A stretch of 64,000 nt of DNA, taken from contig NZ_LKEU01000040.1 in the NCBI RefSeq assembly GCF_001766835.1, forward strand, positions 1-64,000. The letters run 5' to 3'. The stretch comes from Acetobacterium wieringae (GTDB lineage: Bacteria > Bacillota > Clostridia > Eubacteriales > Eubacteriaceae). The notes under the pieces were generated by a model. That model made no database searches, had not been told where the DNA came from, and saw only the letters and a program-made list of their open reading frames with translations. Shown piece by piece: positions 52,005 to 60,085 of the stretch. The position numbers were made by a program, and so were the translations under genes. Position 1 is the stretch's first letter. Each line of letters opens with the position of its first letter.

Positions 52005-54377
52005 ATGAACAATCAACCCGAAATAAAACTATCCGTCCGCAATCTGGTGGAGTTTATCCTCCGCTCCGGAAATATCGATTCTCAGTTTATCAGCAACGCC
52101 AGTGCACTGGAAGGAACCCGGGCCCACCAGAGGGTTCAGAAAGATAATCGAGACAAAGGCTATGCCCCTGAAGTATCGCTAAAACATCGTTTCGAATATG
52201 AAGGCTTCTGTTTCCGAATCGATGGCCGGGCCGATGGCATCATCACCAGCGAGTCCGGGATTATTGTAGACGAAATCAAGTCAACCAGCCGGCCGTTGGA
52301 ACAGATTGACGAAGACTACAGCCAAACCCATTGGGCCCAGGCTAAATGCTATGCCTATATTTACGCCATCCAGAATGAACTACCAGTAATCAGCGTACAG
52401 CTGACCTATTTTCAGCTGGATACCGATGAAATCAAAAAGTATCTAAAAATCTTTACCCAAACTGAACTGACTGTTTTCTTTTACGATTTAATCAATCAGT
52501 ACCTGGTCTGGGCTGCTCTGACCAGCAACTGGGTGACTCGCCGCAATACCGCTATTCGGGCTCTTGCTTTTCCCTTTGAGCGTTATCGCCCGGGCCAGCG
52601 GGAACTGGCAGTAGCGGTTTATAAAACCATTGTCGAACAGAAAAAACTTTTTGTCCAGGCTCCCACCGGAATTGGCAAAACAATGTCAACTCTGTTTCCC
52701 GCCATCAAATCGATGGCTGAAGGGCATACTGCCAAAATTTTTTATCTAACCGCCAAAACCATTGTCCGGGAGGTTGCCGAGGAAGCCTTTGCTAAAATGG
52801 CAAATCAGGGATTGGCTTTCAAAAGTGTCACTCTGACTGCCAAGGACAAAATCTGTTTTCAGGAAGAAACCATCTGTGATCCCGATCACTGCTCTTATGC
52901 CCGGGGTCATTTTGACCGTGTTAATGCCGCACTGCTGGATATCCTTAAGCAGGAAGACCGCCTGACCCGACCCGTCATTGAAAACTATGCACACAAACAT
53001 CAGGTCTGCCCTTTTGAGTTTTCTCTCGATTTAACCCTCTTTAGTGACTGCGTGATCTGTGATTACAACTATGTTTTTGATCCCCGGGTTTATCTCAAAC
53101 GTTTTTTTTCCGATAACGGCAGCGACTACAGCTTTTTGATTGACGAAGCCCATAATCTGGTCGATCGGGCCCGCTCAATGTTTTCGGCCGAACTTTATAA
53201 AAAACCATTGCTGGAGCTAAAGCGATTGTTTAAAGATAACGACCCCAGTCTTGCCAAAGCTCTGGGAAAACTCAACACTCACATGATCGGGCTGCGAAAA
53301 TTGGCTACAACCAACTCACCTCACCGCCAAAAAGAGGCCCCCAAAGATTTCTTGCTGCTGGTGATGAAGTTGATTGCTCTGGCCGAAGTATGGCTAGTCA
53401 GCAATGAAGGCCGCCCGGGTCACGAGAAACTACTGGAACTGTATTTTAACGCCCTGACCTTTATGCGCACCGCCGAGTTTTACGATGACCACTTTCTAAC
53501 CTACGTCGAAAACGCCAACGGCGATACCCGTATCAAACTTTTTTGTCTGGATCCTTCCCACTTGCTGGGAGAAGCCCTCAAACGAGGCCGGGCGGCGATC
53601 TTCTTTTCGGCCACCCTGTCACCACTCGACTATTTTTCAGAAATTCTCGGTGGTGACCCCGACAGCTATAAAATTAGTCTGCCATCGCCCTTCGATGTTA
53701 AAAACCGAGAACTACTGATTGCCGATACCATCTCAACCACCTTCCGCAATCGCGAAAAAACCTACTCCACCATTGTCCGTTGCATCAAAACGGTACGGGA
53801 TCAGCAGCCAGGCAACTACATCGTCTATTTTCCATCTTATAAATATATGAATGCGGTGTTTGAAATTTTTAGCGCCAGCTACCCGGAGGTCGTCACCATC
53901 CGGCAGGCTCCGGAAATGAACGAGGAAGACCGGGAGCTGTTCCTGGGTCAGTTCCGACCGGCACCCGGGGCTGCCCCGACCGGGATGTTGGGCTTTGCGG
54001 TGCTGGGCGGGATCTTTTCCGAAGGCGTGGACTTAAAGCACGAGGGCCTGATCGGCGCCATTATTGTCGGAGTCGGTCTGCCCCAGATCTGTTTTGAACG
54101 TGATATCATCCGGGATTATTTCAATAAAAAAAACCACACCGGCTATCAATATTCCTACCTCTATCCTGGCATGAACAAGGTGCTCCAGGCTGCCGGACGG
54201 GTGATTCGAACCGAAACCGACCGAGGCGTGATCGTTCTGATTGATCAGCGCTTCAGTAGCCCTAGCTATCGTCAGTTATTTCCACAGGAGTGGTTTCCCC
54301 ATCGCCAGATCCGGAATGAGCCCGAGCTTAAAAAAGCCCTCCAGGATTTCTGGGCCATGACTATACCGCAAAACTGA
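52005..54377 (+). CDS. PD-(D/E)XK nuclease fused to a Rad3/DinG-type DNA helicase
   Basis: A 790-residue protein. The first 200 residues look like a Cas4/RecB-type nuclease, with D in GRADGII and the E-x-K signature in IVDEIKST. The helicase part has Walker A APTGIGKT, a four-cysteine Fe-S region (KICFQE, TICDPDHC, HQVCPFE), the DEAH box LIDEAHNLVDRA, and the C-terminal motifs FSATLSPLDYF and AAGRVIRTETDRG of XPD/DinG relatives. It probably unwinds and trims damaged or looped DNA. The ATG at 52005 has ATAGGTGA upstream; an earlier in-frame ATG (51891) lacks support. It is convergent with the dinB operon. Confidence 0.87.
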   Translation: MNNQPEIKLSVRNLVEFILRSGNIDSQFISNASALEGTRAHQRVQKDNRDKGYAPEVSLKHRFEYEGFCFRIDGRADGIITSESGIIVDEIKSTSRPLEQIDEDYSQTHWAQAKCYAYIYAIQNELPVISVQLTYFQLDTDEIKKYLKIFTQTELTVFFYDLINQYLVWAALTSNWVTRRNTAIRALAFPFERYRPGQRELAVAVYKTIVEQKKLFVQAPTGIGKTMSTLFPAIKSMAEGHTAKIFYLTAKTIVREVAEEAFAKMANQGLAFKSVTLTAKDKICFQEETICDPDHCSYARGHFDRVNAALLDILKQEDRLTRPVIENYAHKHQVCPFEFSLDLTLFSDCVICDYNYVFDPRVYLKRFFSDNGSDYSFLIDEAHNLVDRARSMFSAELYKKPLLELKRLFKDNDPSLAKALGKLNTHMIGLRKLATTNSPHRQKEAPKDFLLLVMKLIALAEVWLVSNEGRPGHEKLLELYFNALTFMRTAEFYDDHFLTYVENANGDTRIKLFCLDPSHLLGEALKRGRAAIFFSATLSPLDYFSEILGGDPDSYKISLPSPFDVKNRELLIADTISTTFRNREKTYSTIVRCIKTVRDQQPGNYIVYFPSYKYMNAVFEIFSASYPEVVTIRQAPEMNEEDRELFLGQFRPAPGAAPTGMLGFAVLGGIFSEGVDLKHEGLIGAIIVGVGLPQICFERDIIRDYFNKKNHTGYQYSYLYPGMNKVLQAAGRVIRTETDRGVIVLIDQRFSSPSYRQLFPQEWFPHRQIRNEPELKKALQDFWAMTIPQN

Positions 54378-54380
54378 CGT

Positions 54381-54413
54381 AAAAAAATCTGCTGTCGCAC
54401 TACGACAGCAGAT
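54381..54413 (-). terminator. Terminator of the dinB operon
   Basis: On the minus strand ATCTGCTGTCG pairs perfectly with CGACAGCAGAT and runs into seven T. It overlaps the last codons of the YgbA_NO gene and also follows the helicase stop on the plus strand. Confidence 0.85.
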
Positions 54414-54744
54414 GTCTGATAACCATAATGGGGTGATGAAAAATCAGCCGCGGGCCACTAAAAGCCATGATCTTGCGAATTTTTAGCTGATTCTCTTTAT
54501 TATAGCAGGGGCTTGGACAGTGATTGCAAAAACCCTTGTTTTCGCCATAGCGGCAATGATCCAATCGGTTCAAGGCATAACTTAACAGGGTCTGGCACTC
54601 CGCACAGAGATCGTGTGATCGATGTTTTTTGCGGCAATAGATTTTGAGCATCACGGCAAGGATCCGTTTTTCCTGGTCTATTTTTGGCACTCGGCTTTTT
54701 TCCTTATCTTTCTTTACTTTCGACAAACCATTTGGGTTCTTCAT
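54400..54744 (-). CDS. YgbA_NO (nitrous oxide-stimulated promoter) family protein
   Basis: Up to 114 residues with the full family pattern: KRILAVMLKIYCRKKH, then LCAECQTLLSYALNRLDHC, KGFCNHCPSPCY and KIMAFSGPRLIFHHP. The six or more cysteines suggest a bound metal or cluster. Enterobacterial YgbA responds to nitric oxide or nitrosative stress; its biochemical role is unclear. The ATG at 54744 overlaps the gene upstream by 41 bases; a GTG start (VPKIDQEKR) with AAGGA upstream would shorten the N-terminus. It is the last gene of the SOS-like dinB operon. Confidence 0.82.
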   Translation of the reverse strand: MKNPNGLSKVKKDKEKSRVPKIDQEKRILAVMLKIYCRKKHRSHDLCAECQTLLSYALNRLDHCRYGENKGFCNHCPSPCYNKENQLKIRKIMAFSGPRLIFHHPIMVIRHLLS

Positions 54745-54946
54745 AATAGAGACAGACTTCCTTATTCTGGATCCGGCAGGTGTAGCGAATACCCTGCCCG
54801 CCCACCTTCAGGGAGACCCCCGGGCGCATATCCAGAACCCGGTCAATAGAAAAAACCCGACCGTCCTCCCACAAAACCTGGAGGGGGATGATTCTGCCAT
54901 CTTCTTCAAACTTTGCAATCACCTGGACAAATTTTTTTATTGCCAT
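54704..54946 (-). CDS. Small dinB-linked protein (DUF6504-like)
   Basis: An 80-residue protein with IPLQVLWEDGRVFSIDRVLD and a terminal YTCRIQNKEVCLYYEEPKWF, which resembles the small DUF6504 proteins next to dinB in other bacteria. The similarity is by pattern, not by search. It lies 15 bases downstream of dinB, with AAAGGAGA before the ATG, and overlaps the YgbA_NO gene. A role with the polymerase is possible but not shown. Confidence 0.65.
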   Translation of the reverse strand: MAIKKFVQVIAKFEEDGRIIPLQVLWEDGRVFSIDRVLDMRPGVSLKVGGQGIRYTCRIQNKEVCLYYEEPKWFVESKER

Positions 54947-54961
54947 TTTCTTAATTCTCCT

Positions 54962-56215
54962 TTAAAAGTATCCAATTGGATGGATAACATGATCTTTTTT
55001 GGGATCCAGGCCGCTCATCGAATCACCAATGGTAACCGCCCGACGCAGAACCAGATTGCCAAAGCGCTTGCGTAAATCATCAACGGTATCATCGAGCTGG
55101 GCCTGACGCATCCGCAACGCTTCATTGCCAAAAACATCCAACTGAATCGGGGTTGAATCCGGTACCAGATCAGTGACCCGCACCCCCAGGGAGCGAATAT
55201 CCGAACTGAAATCATAATTCTTTTCAAACAAGGCAATGGCGGCTTCAGCTATTTCCCGGGTCAGATCCGAGGGTTTTGCTAGCTTTGTTTGCCGGGTGAA
55301 GCTGTGAAGTTCTTTGTTACGGACATGAATCGCTACTGTTAAACAATAGCAGCCGGTTTCCCGCAACCGCATCGCCACACTTTCAGTCAGCATATAGAGG
55401 ATCAGCTTGACATCCTTCAGGTCTTTTAAATCCCGGGGGGTAGTGATGCTGTTGCCAATGCTTTTGAGAATCCGTTCGTTACCGTTATAATGCTCGTCAA
55501 AGGCTTTTACCGGGCTGTCATCAAGGCCATTGGCAAAGCGCCACAACACCATCCCCATCTTACCAAACTGGAGCACCAGAAAATCTGGGGATGTTTGCGC
55601 CAATTGTCCAATGGTATAGATACCATATTTCATCAGTTTCTTTTTCGTGGCTGACCCCACATAGAGCAGATCCCCAATTTCCTGGGACCAGACAATTTTT
55701 TTGAAATTATCCCGGGTGATCACCGTGATGGCATCGGGTTTCCGATAATCCGAACCAAATTTGGCAAAGATTTTGTTCCAGGAAACGCCAATCGAAACGG
55801 TGATACCCAGTTCCTCCTGAATGGCCTGGCTGATTTTTTCGGCAATGGTTCGGCCACTGCCGTGAATCCGGGAACTGGCCGTGACATCAAGCCAAGCTTC
55901 ATCGAGACCAAAAGGCTCCACCTGATCGGAATAACGGTTATAGATTTTTCGGGCCAGCCGGGAAAAACGCAAATACAATTGATAATTTGGGGGCATCACC
56001 AAAAGCCCAGGACATTTCTCCCGGGCCTGCCACAGGGCCTCGCCGGTTTTAACCCCAGCAACCTTTGCTTTCTGGTTCTTCGCCAGAATAATCCCATGAC
56101 GTTTTTCCGGATTGCCACCGACCGCCACCGGAAAGTCCCTAATCTCCGGATGATAGAGACATTCCACATTGGCATAAAAGCTGTTGATATCAGAGTGTAA
56201 AATAATCCGTTCCAT
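54962..56215 (-). CDS. dinB: DNA polymerase IV (Y family)
   Basis: A 417-residue translesion polymerase. The palm motif LHSDINSFYANVE carries catalytic Asp, FGLDEAWLDVT carries the Asp-Glu pair, and the steric gate region VECLYHPEIRDFPVAVGG follows the first strand. The helix-hairpin-helix region (IYTIGQLAQ) and little-finger domain are complete. It copies past damaged bases with low fidelity. The promoter has a near-consensus SOS box at 56249-56260, so induction by DNA damage through LexA is likely. Confidence 0.93.
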   Translation of the reverse strand: MERIILHSDINSFYANVECLYHPEIRDFPVAVGGNPEKRHGIILAKNQKAKVAGVKTGEALWQAREKCPGLLVMPPNYQLYLRFSRLARKIYNRYSDQVEPFGLDEAWLDVTASSRIHGSGRTIAEKISQAIQEELGITVSIGVSWNKIFAKFGSDYRKPDAITVITRDNFKKIVWSQEIGDLLYVGSATKKKLMKYGIYTIGQLAQTSPDFLVLQFGKMGMVLWRFANGLDDSPVKAFDEHYNGNERILKSIGNSITTPRDLKDLKDVKLILYMLTESVAMRLRETGCYCLTVAIHVRNKELHSFTRQTKLAKPSDLTREIAEAAIALFEKNYDFSSDIRSLGVRVTDLVPDSTPIQLDVFGNEALRMRQAQLDDTVDDLRKRFGNLVLRRAVTIGDSMSGLDPKKDHVIHPIGYF

Positions 56216-56248
56216 GACCCACCCATTTAATCCGTTTTAATTAAATTA

Positions 56249-56296
56249 GCACATATGTTCTGTTGTTATTTTATACCCATCCACACTCTTTGTCAA
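56249..56296 (-). promoter_or_regulatory. dinB promoter with SOS (LexA) box
   Basis: On the minus strand TTGACA (56291-56296) and TAAAAT (56268-56273) are 17 bases apart. Directly downstream, at the start-site region, GAACATATGTGC (56249-56260) differs by one base from the Gram-positive SOS consensus GAAC-N4-GTTC. Confidence 0.8.
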
Positions 56297-56366
56297 TGGC
56301 CAAATTATACCTTACTGCGATTCGGGCTTGTTTGCAGGGCTGATCCGGTCTATTTGACAAATCAGT

Positions 56367-56410
56367 AAAAACCCCCGAAACGACTGTTATAACTGCGTTT
56401 CCGGGGTTTT
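56367..56410 (-). terminator. Terminator of the dehydratase-type operon
   Basis: AAAACCCCCGAAACG pairs with CGTTTCCGGGGTTTT with one mismatch. It lies past the last operon gene on the minus strand. The rest of 56216-56583 is unoccupied apart from the dinB promoter. Confidence 0.85.
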
Positions 56411-56583
56411 AAGCTTAACCAGGCAATCGACTCTACCGTCCTTTTTCATACGAAACAATTGTTCTTATAAGCATTGTCGGCCTGACTCATTCGTCGCAAA
56501 AACTGTCATCAACTCAAATAGTGTTCACAATTATGAATTTCACAATAAACCGGATTCCATCTATTCTTGTGCGACCTGCTTTT

Positions 56584-57087
56584 TTAATTGTAGGTTGCAA
56601 CATATTCGGCTTCGGCCTGTTGGGCTTTCTGGTTGCCGACACCACAGCGGGGATTCAGCAGTGAGCAGTTTTTTCCGCAGCCACCACAGCGCAGTTGGGA
56701 TAAAAATTCGCTCAGACTGGGGACATCAGGTTGTGGTTCAGCGACTACCGGTTCCTCCGCAGCCGGGGTAGCGGCGACAATCGCCGGAGTTTCTACCGGT
56801 GCTGCAGCGGATGCAGTAACGGTTTCAGTCACCGTGGTGGCCGGTTCAGAAATAGCGGTGCTGGGTGTTTCGGTGGTAGTCGCAGTGGCTGTGTCGGTCG
56901 TCACCGCCGCAGCAATACTCTCACTTTCACCAGTGGCAGCATCATTCTTGGCGGCAATCGCCGGAGGAATTTCGGCCTGAGCAGCCTTCACTTGCTCATA
57001 GCTGTGAAAAGTATTGACCCCCACCCCATAGACAATCAGCAAAGCAGCGACGGCCGCCGTGCATTGGCGGATAATTTTATTTTTCAT
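56584..57087 (-). CDS. Membrane-anchored protein with C-terminal four-cysteine motif
   Basis: A 167-residue protein I do not recognise. An N-terminal hydrophobic segment (CTAAVAALLIVYGVGV) anchors or exports it, followed by about 95 residues made almost only of Ala, Thr, Glu, Pro and Val, a flexible spacer. The C-terminal part has a compact motif, RCGGCGKNCSLLNPRCG (C-x2-C-x3-C-x6-C), suited to bind a [4Fe-4S] cluster or metal, then a helical tail. It is the last gene of the operon with the CcdA/TauE-like protein and the dehydratase-family proteins, suggesting an extracytoplasmic redox or metal-binding partner (inference). Confidence 0.7.
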   Translation of the reverse strand: MKNKIIRQCTAAVAALLIVYGVGVNTFHSYEQVKAAQAEIPPAIAAKNDAATGESESIAAAVTTDTATATTTETPSTAISEPATTVTETVTASAAAPVETPAIVAATPAAEEPVVAEPQPDVPSLSEFLSQLRCGGCGKNCSLLNPRCGVGNQKAQQAEAEYVATYN

Positions 57088-57130
57088 ACTTAATACACCT
57101 CATTTTAATTCTTTAATTTTACAACCTTCT

Positions 57131-57835
57131 TCACACTAAATTGAATAAGGCCCCGGCCGAAAACAGGGTCAGCAGCACGTAGCTGGCTAAACGAAACCAC
57201 TGCAGCTGCCGGGGAATTTCGGTGGCAATTTTCCCCGACAGCACGCCTGATAGCAGTACCATCAGCAATACCGGGGTCAGGGTACTTGCGGCGGCAAAGA
57301 CCCCGCCAACTAGAGCAGCCGTCGCCAGCGGCAGGGTGGTGGCCACTCCCATCATCATCAGTAGCGGCCCACAGGGTGAGGCTCCATAGGCCAGACCGGC
57401 GGAGAATAGCGGCAACAGCCCTTTTACACCATAGCGGTTGATAGTATCAGCCTTTTTTTCACCGCCGCAACCGGAACAGAGACTGGCCCGGTTGGCTTTG
57501 TTTTTGTAATCGAGCAGCCATTTTCCGATCAGCACCAGGCCCAGGGCTATCATCGCCAGCTCCATCATCTGACCCAGGTTGATCCCACCGACATAACCGG
57601 CGGCATCAATAAACTGACTGCCAATCAACGCCGCCAATCCGCATAACACCACCACGGCGATGACCTTGCCGATAAAAAAGCTAAAAAATCCCAGCAGCGA
57701 TTTTTTTAGCCCCCCGGCATGGGTGATGATATAGCTGGACAAAAAGACGCTGACCGCCGGACTGCAGCAGGTGCCGCAGCCCAGCCCCACCGACAGGGCC
57801 GTGGCCAAAACCGGAAGCAGTAATGTCAGCCCCAT
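57131..57835 (-). CDS. CcdA/TauE-type membrane protein with cysteine pairs
   Basis: A 234-residue protein with about six membrane helices. Cysteines lie at the ends of helices in GLGCGTCCSPA near the N-terminus and in YGASPCGP in the second half, the arrangement of DsbD/CcdA-type thiol carriers and of the cytochrome biogenesis/sulfite exporter superfamily. A loop SLCSGCGG adds another pair. It probably moves reducing equivalents (or a small sulfur species) across the membrane to the cysteine protein encoded downstream. It lies 2 bases after the activase gene. Confidence 0.75.
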   Translation of the reverse strand: MGLTLLLPVLATALSVGLGCGTCCSPAVSVFLSSYIITHAGGLKKSLLGFFSFFIGKVIAVVVLCGLAALIGSQFIDAAGYVGGINLGQMMELAMIALGLVLIGKWLLDYKNKANRASLCSGCGGEKKADTINRYGVKGLLPLFSAGLAYGASPCGPLLMMMGVATTLPLATAALVGGVFAAASTLTPVLLMVLLSGVLSGKIATEIPRQLQWFRLASYVLLTLFSAGALFNLV

Positions 57836-57837
57836 GG

Positions 57838-58626
57838 TCAGGCCCGCTCACTGGCAATCAGGGCGGCACCGATGGCCCCGTTAAACTGGGGGTATCGGGC
57901 CACATAGACATCCCGCATCATTTCTTCTTCAAAGGCTTTATGGACTCCGATATTCAGGGCACCGCCGCCGGTCATCAGGATATCTCCGCCTTTTTCGGCC
58001 TTTTTCATCATTTTAATGATCCGTTTGGCCATCGATAAATGCATCCCGGCCAGAATATCCCGGCGGTCATACTTCCGGGCCACCAGCGACACCACTTCTG
58101 ACTGGGCAAAGACCACACAGGTGCTGTTGATATCACAGGGGGCCTTGCTTTCCAGCGACAGCGGGCCGACCTGATCGATGGTGGTCTCTAGAATCTGGGC
58201 GATGACTTCCATAAATTTGCCGGTGCCAGCGGCGCATTTATCGTTCATGGTAAAGTTCTTAACGGCGTAATGCGAGTCCAGATAAATGATTTTGCTGTCC
58301 TGACCGCCGATATCAATAATCATCCCCGGTCGGTAATCCGGCGGTGCGGTTAAGCGCACCCCATAGGCATGGGCGGTAATTTCGGAAATATCGTCATCGG
58401 CAATATCAAAGACCTTGCGGCTGTAACCGGTGGCCATGGTATAGCGCACCTGGGTACGGTTAATCCCCCGGCGGACACACATTTTTTCAATTAAGGCACT
58501 GGCTGCGGCATTGTTGTCAATCCCGGTGTTGGTAACCATCGCATCCACCACCTGATTCTGGCAGATCAGCGCCGCCTTGGTATAGGTTGAGCCGCCGTCA
58601 AGTCCGGCATAATAATTTCTGTTCAT
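57838..58626 (-). CDS. 2-hydroxyacyl-CoA dehydratase activase (BadF/HgdC-type ATPase)
   Basis: A 262-residue ASKHA ATPase. It has the phosphate loop GLDGGSTYTKAALI, a second phosphate motif IDIGGQDSK, and both cysteines that hold the dimer-bridging [4Fe-4S] cluster: NDKCAAGTGKF and INSTCVVFAQSEV. Such activases use ATP to push a single low-potential electron into a 2-hydroxyacyl-CoA dehydratase, benzoyl-CoA reductase or double-cubane protein. It lies directly downstream of one dehydratase-family protein and is its probable partner. GGAGAATAAC precedes the ATG. Confidence 0.93.
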   Translation of the reverse strand: MNRNYYAGLDGGSTYTKAALICQNQVVDAMVTNTGIDNNAAASALIEKMCVRRGINRTQVRYTMATGYSRKVFDIADDDISEITAHAYGVRLTAPPDYRPGMIIDIGGQDSKIIYLDSHYAVKNFTMNDKCAAGTGKFMEVIAQILETTIDQVGPLSLESKAPCDINSTCVVFAQSEVVSLVARKYDRRDILAGMHLSMAKRIIKMMKKAEKGGDILMTGGGALNIGVHKAFEEEMMRDVYVARYPQFNGAIGAALIASERA

Positions 58627-58661
58627 GTTATTCTCCTGTTTCTTTAATCACTAGACAAACC

Positions 58662-58686
58662 CAGTACCGACAATTTGTCGGTACTG
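58662..58686. repeat. Perfect 12-bp palindrome between the dehydratase-like and activase genes
   Basis: CAGTACCGACAA and TTGTCGGTACTG surround a single T. It lies in the 70-base gap between the two genes. No T-run follows on the minus strand, so it is more likely an RNA processing hairpin or a protein site than a terminator. Confidence 0.6.
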
Positions 58687-58696
58687 CAGTTAAGTG

Positions 58697-60085
58697 TCAC
58701 CCTGCTATTTCTGATTTTTTCAGTTTGCTAATTCGGGTTTCCAGATCTTTCAATTTGATCAGCTCAATAAAGGCTTCAATCCGGATCCGCAGTTGTTCAA
58801 TATCTTCTTCGTTGTAATCACTTTCGACCCGGATCACCGGGACGCCCAGTTTACCCAGCTCATCTTCCAGCGTCTGGTATTCAAAATCATAGACCAGACA
58901 GCCCCGGAGGACGTGATAAACCACCCCCTGAACCTGGTGGTCGGCAATCATCTGTTTGATCCGATAAATCCGCTGGCTGTTGTCAACAAAGGTCGGACAG
59001 GTACAGGGTCTCGTGTAGCGATTGGCCAGCGACCGCATCAAGCCATCAAAGCTCTGATCCACCACGACGGTGGGGTCATAAAGCGAACGCTCCCCCATAC
59101 AGGTCTCGTCGCCGACCAGAATGCCCCCGGTTTCTTCAATCAGCAAGGGGATTTTAATATTGGGGAAAATAACCGGTGATCCGGTGATCATAATCCGGGG
59201 TTGTTTATCTTTGCTGACGTAGTGCTTATCTTTTTTACGCCGGGCCAACTCCTGATTAAGGCGATGCAGCTGCTGACTCCACTGCTCCACCGGCAGATAC
59301 GAAAAGGCATTCATCAGCGCCATGGCGTGGGTTCCTTTGATTAAGGCCGGGACATGTTTTTTAAACTCATTAAACTTTGACATCTGATACTGGGCAAAAC
59401 CCATGGCATCAATGCTCTCTGCCAGGCTTTGGTAGCTAATCGTCTGGCCGGTGACCGCTTCCAGTTCGGGAATCAGCTGATAGAGTTCCTGAACGTACTG
59501 CTCCATATCGCGATCCTCACTTTTGGCGGTGGGCACATGGAGGGCGTAGGTCGGCACCCGCTGCTTTAACATGCCAGCCATTTTCTTTTTGCAGTCGCAG
59601 GTAATCGGCACCACCATCAGGGCACAGTCATCATAAATCGGCATCACTTCCATGGCCTGAAAGCCCATCACCGCTTTGATCAGCGGGCAGGCATCCCGGG
59701 GCACCAGATCATCACCAATGGCAAAGGCGGTATAACTGCCGCTGCATAGTTTCACCGGCTGAGCCCCGACAGCGTAGATCAGCTCATCAGGGACCATCAC
59801 ACAATAGGTGCCGACGATTTTGGTATCAGCCGATTTTTCGACGTTTTTCAGATCCACATAGATGTCTTGCAGAACCTTGAAAAATGGCTCCATGGCGTCC
59901 GGGGCGCCGGGTAATTCGGCCAGCCGCCGCAGGTATTTGGCGGACACCTTGGTGGCTTTGTCGACAAAGCGCTGGCGTTGCCGTTCGGCCATGGTGGTCG
60001 GCGAGCTGCTGTTATGGGCGTTACGCTGGTTTTTAATGACGTGATTCATTTCTGGCTTATTTCTTTTATTATCAATTAGACTCAT
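58697..60085 (-). CDS. 2-hydroxyacyl-CoA dehydratase/double-cubane family protein, cysteine-complete
   Basis: A 462-residue protein of the HgdB/BcrC/double-cubane cluster family. Likely cluster ligands are present in the expected places: GTYC (C95), VKLC (C114), PRDACPLIKA (C133), ITCDCKKKM (C163, C165) and LRGCLVYDFE (C396), with CTC at 361-363. Family members perform ATP-driven, low-potential reductions or dehydrations with their activase, which is encoded next door. No CoA ligase or transferase lies beside it, so a CoA-ester substrate is not assured. AGGAAAAGAG precedes the ATG; the 5' end overlaps the membrane ferredoxin gene by 14 bases. Confidence 0.88.
   Translation of the reverse strand: MSLIDNKRNKPEMNHVIKNQRNAHNSSSPTTMAERQRQRFVDKATKVSAKYLRRLAELPGAPDAMEPFFKVLQDIYVDLKNVEKSADTKIVGTYCVMVPDELIYAVGAQPVKLCSGSYTAFAIGDDLVPRDACPLIKAVMGFQAMEVMPIYDDCALMVVPITCDCKKKMAGMLKQRVPTYALHVPTAKSEDRDMEQYVQELYQLIPELEAVTGQTISYQSLAESIDAMGFAQYQMSKFNEFKKHVPALIKGTHAMALMNAFSYLPVEQWSQQLHRLNQELARRKKDKHYVSKDKQPRIMITGSPVIFPNIKIPLLIEETGGILVGDETCMGERSLYDPTVVVDQSFDGLMRSLANRYTRPCTCPTFVDNSQRIYRIKQMIADHQVQGVVYHVLRGCLVYDFEYQTLEDELGKLGVPVIRVESDYNEEDIEQLRIRIEAFIELIKLKDLETRISKLKKSEIAG

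Noticed and set aside
56633..56980. Gly/Ala/Val-rich frame opposite the anchored four-cysteine protein
   Set aside because: Low-complexity reading of the reverse strand of the repetitive Ala/Thr/Glu/Pro codons.
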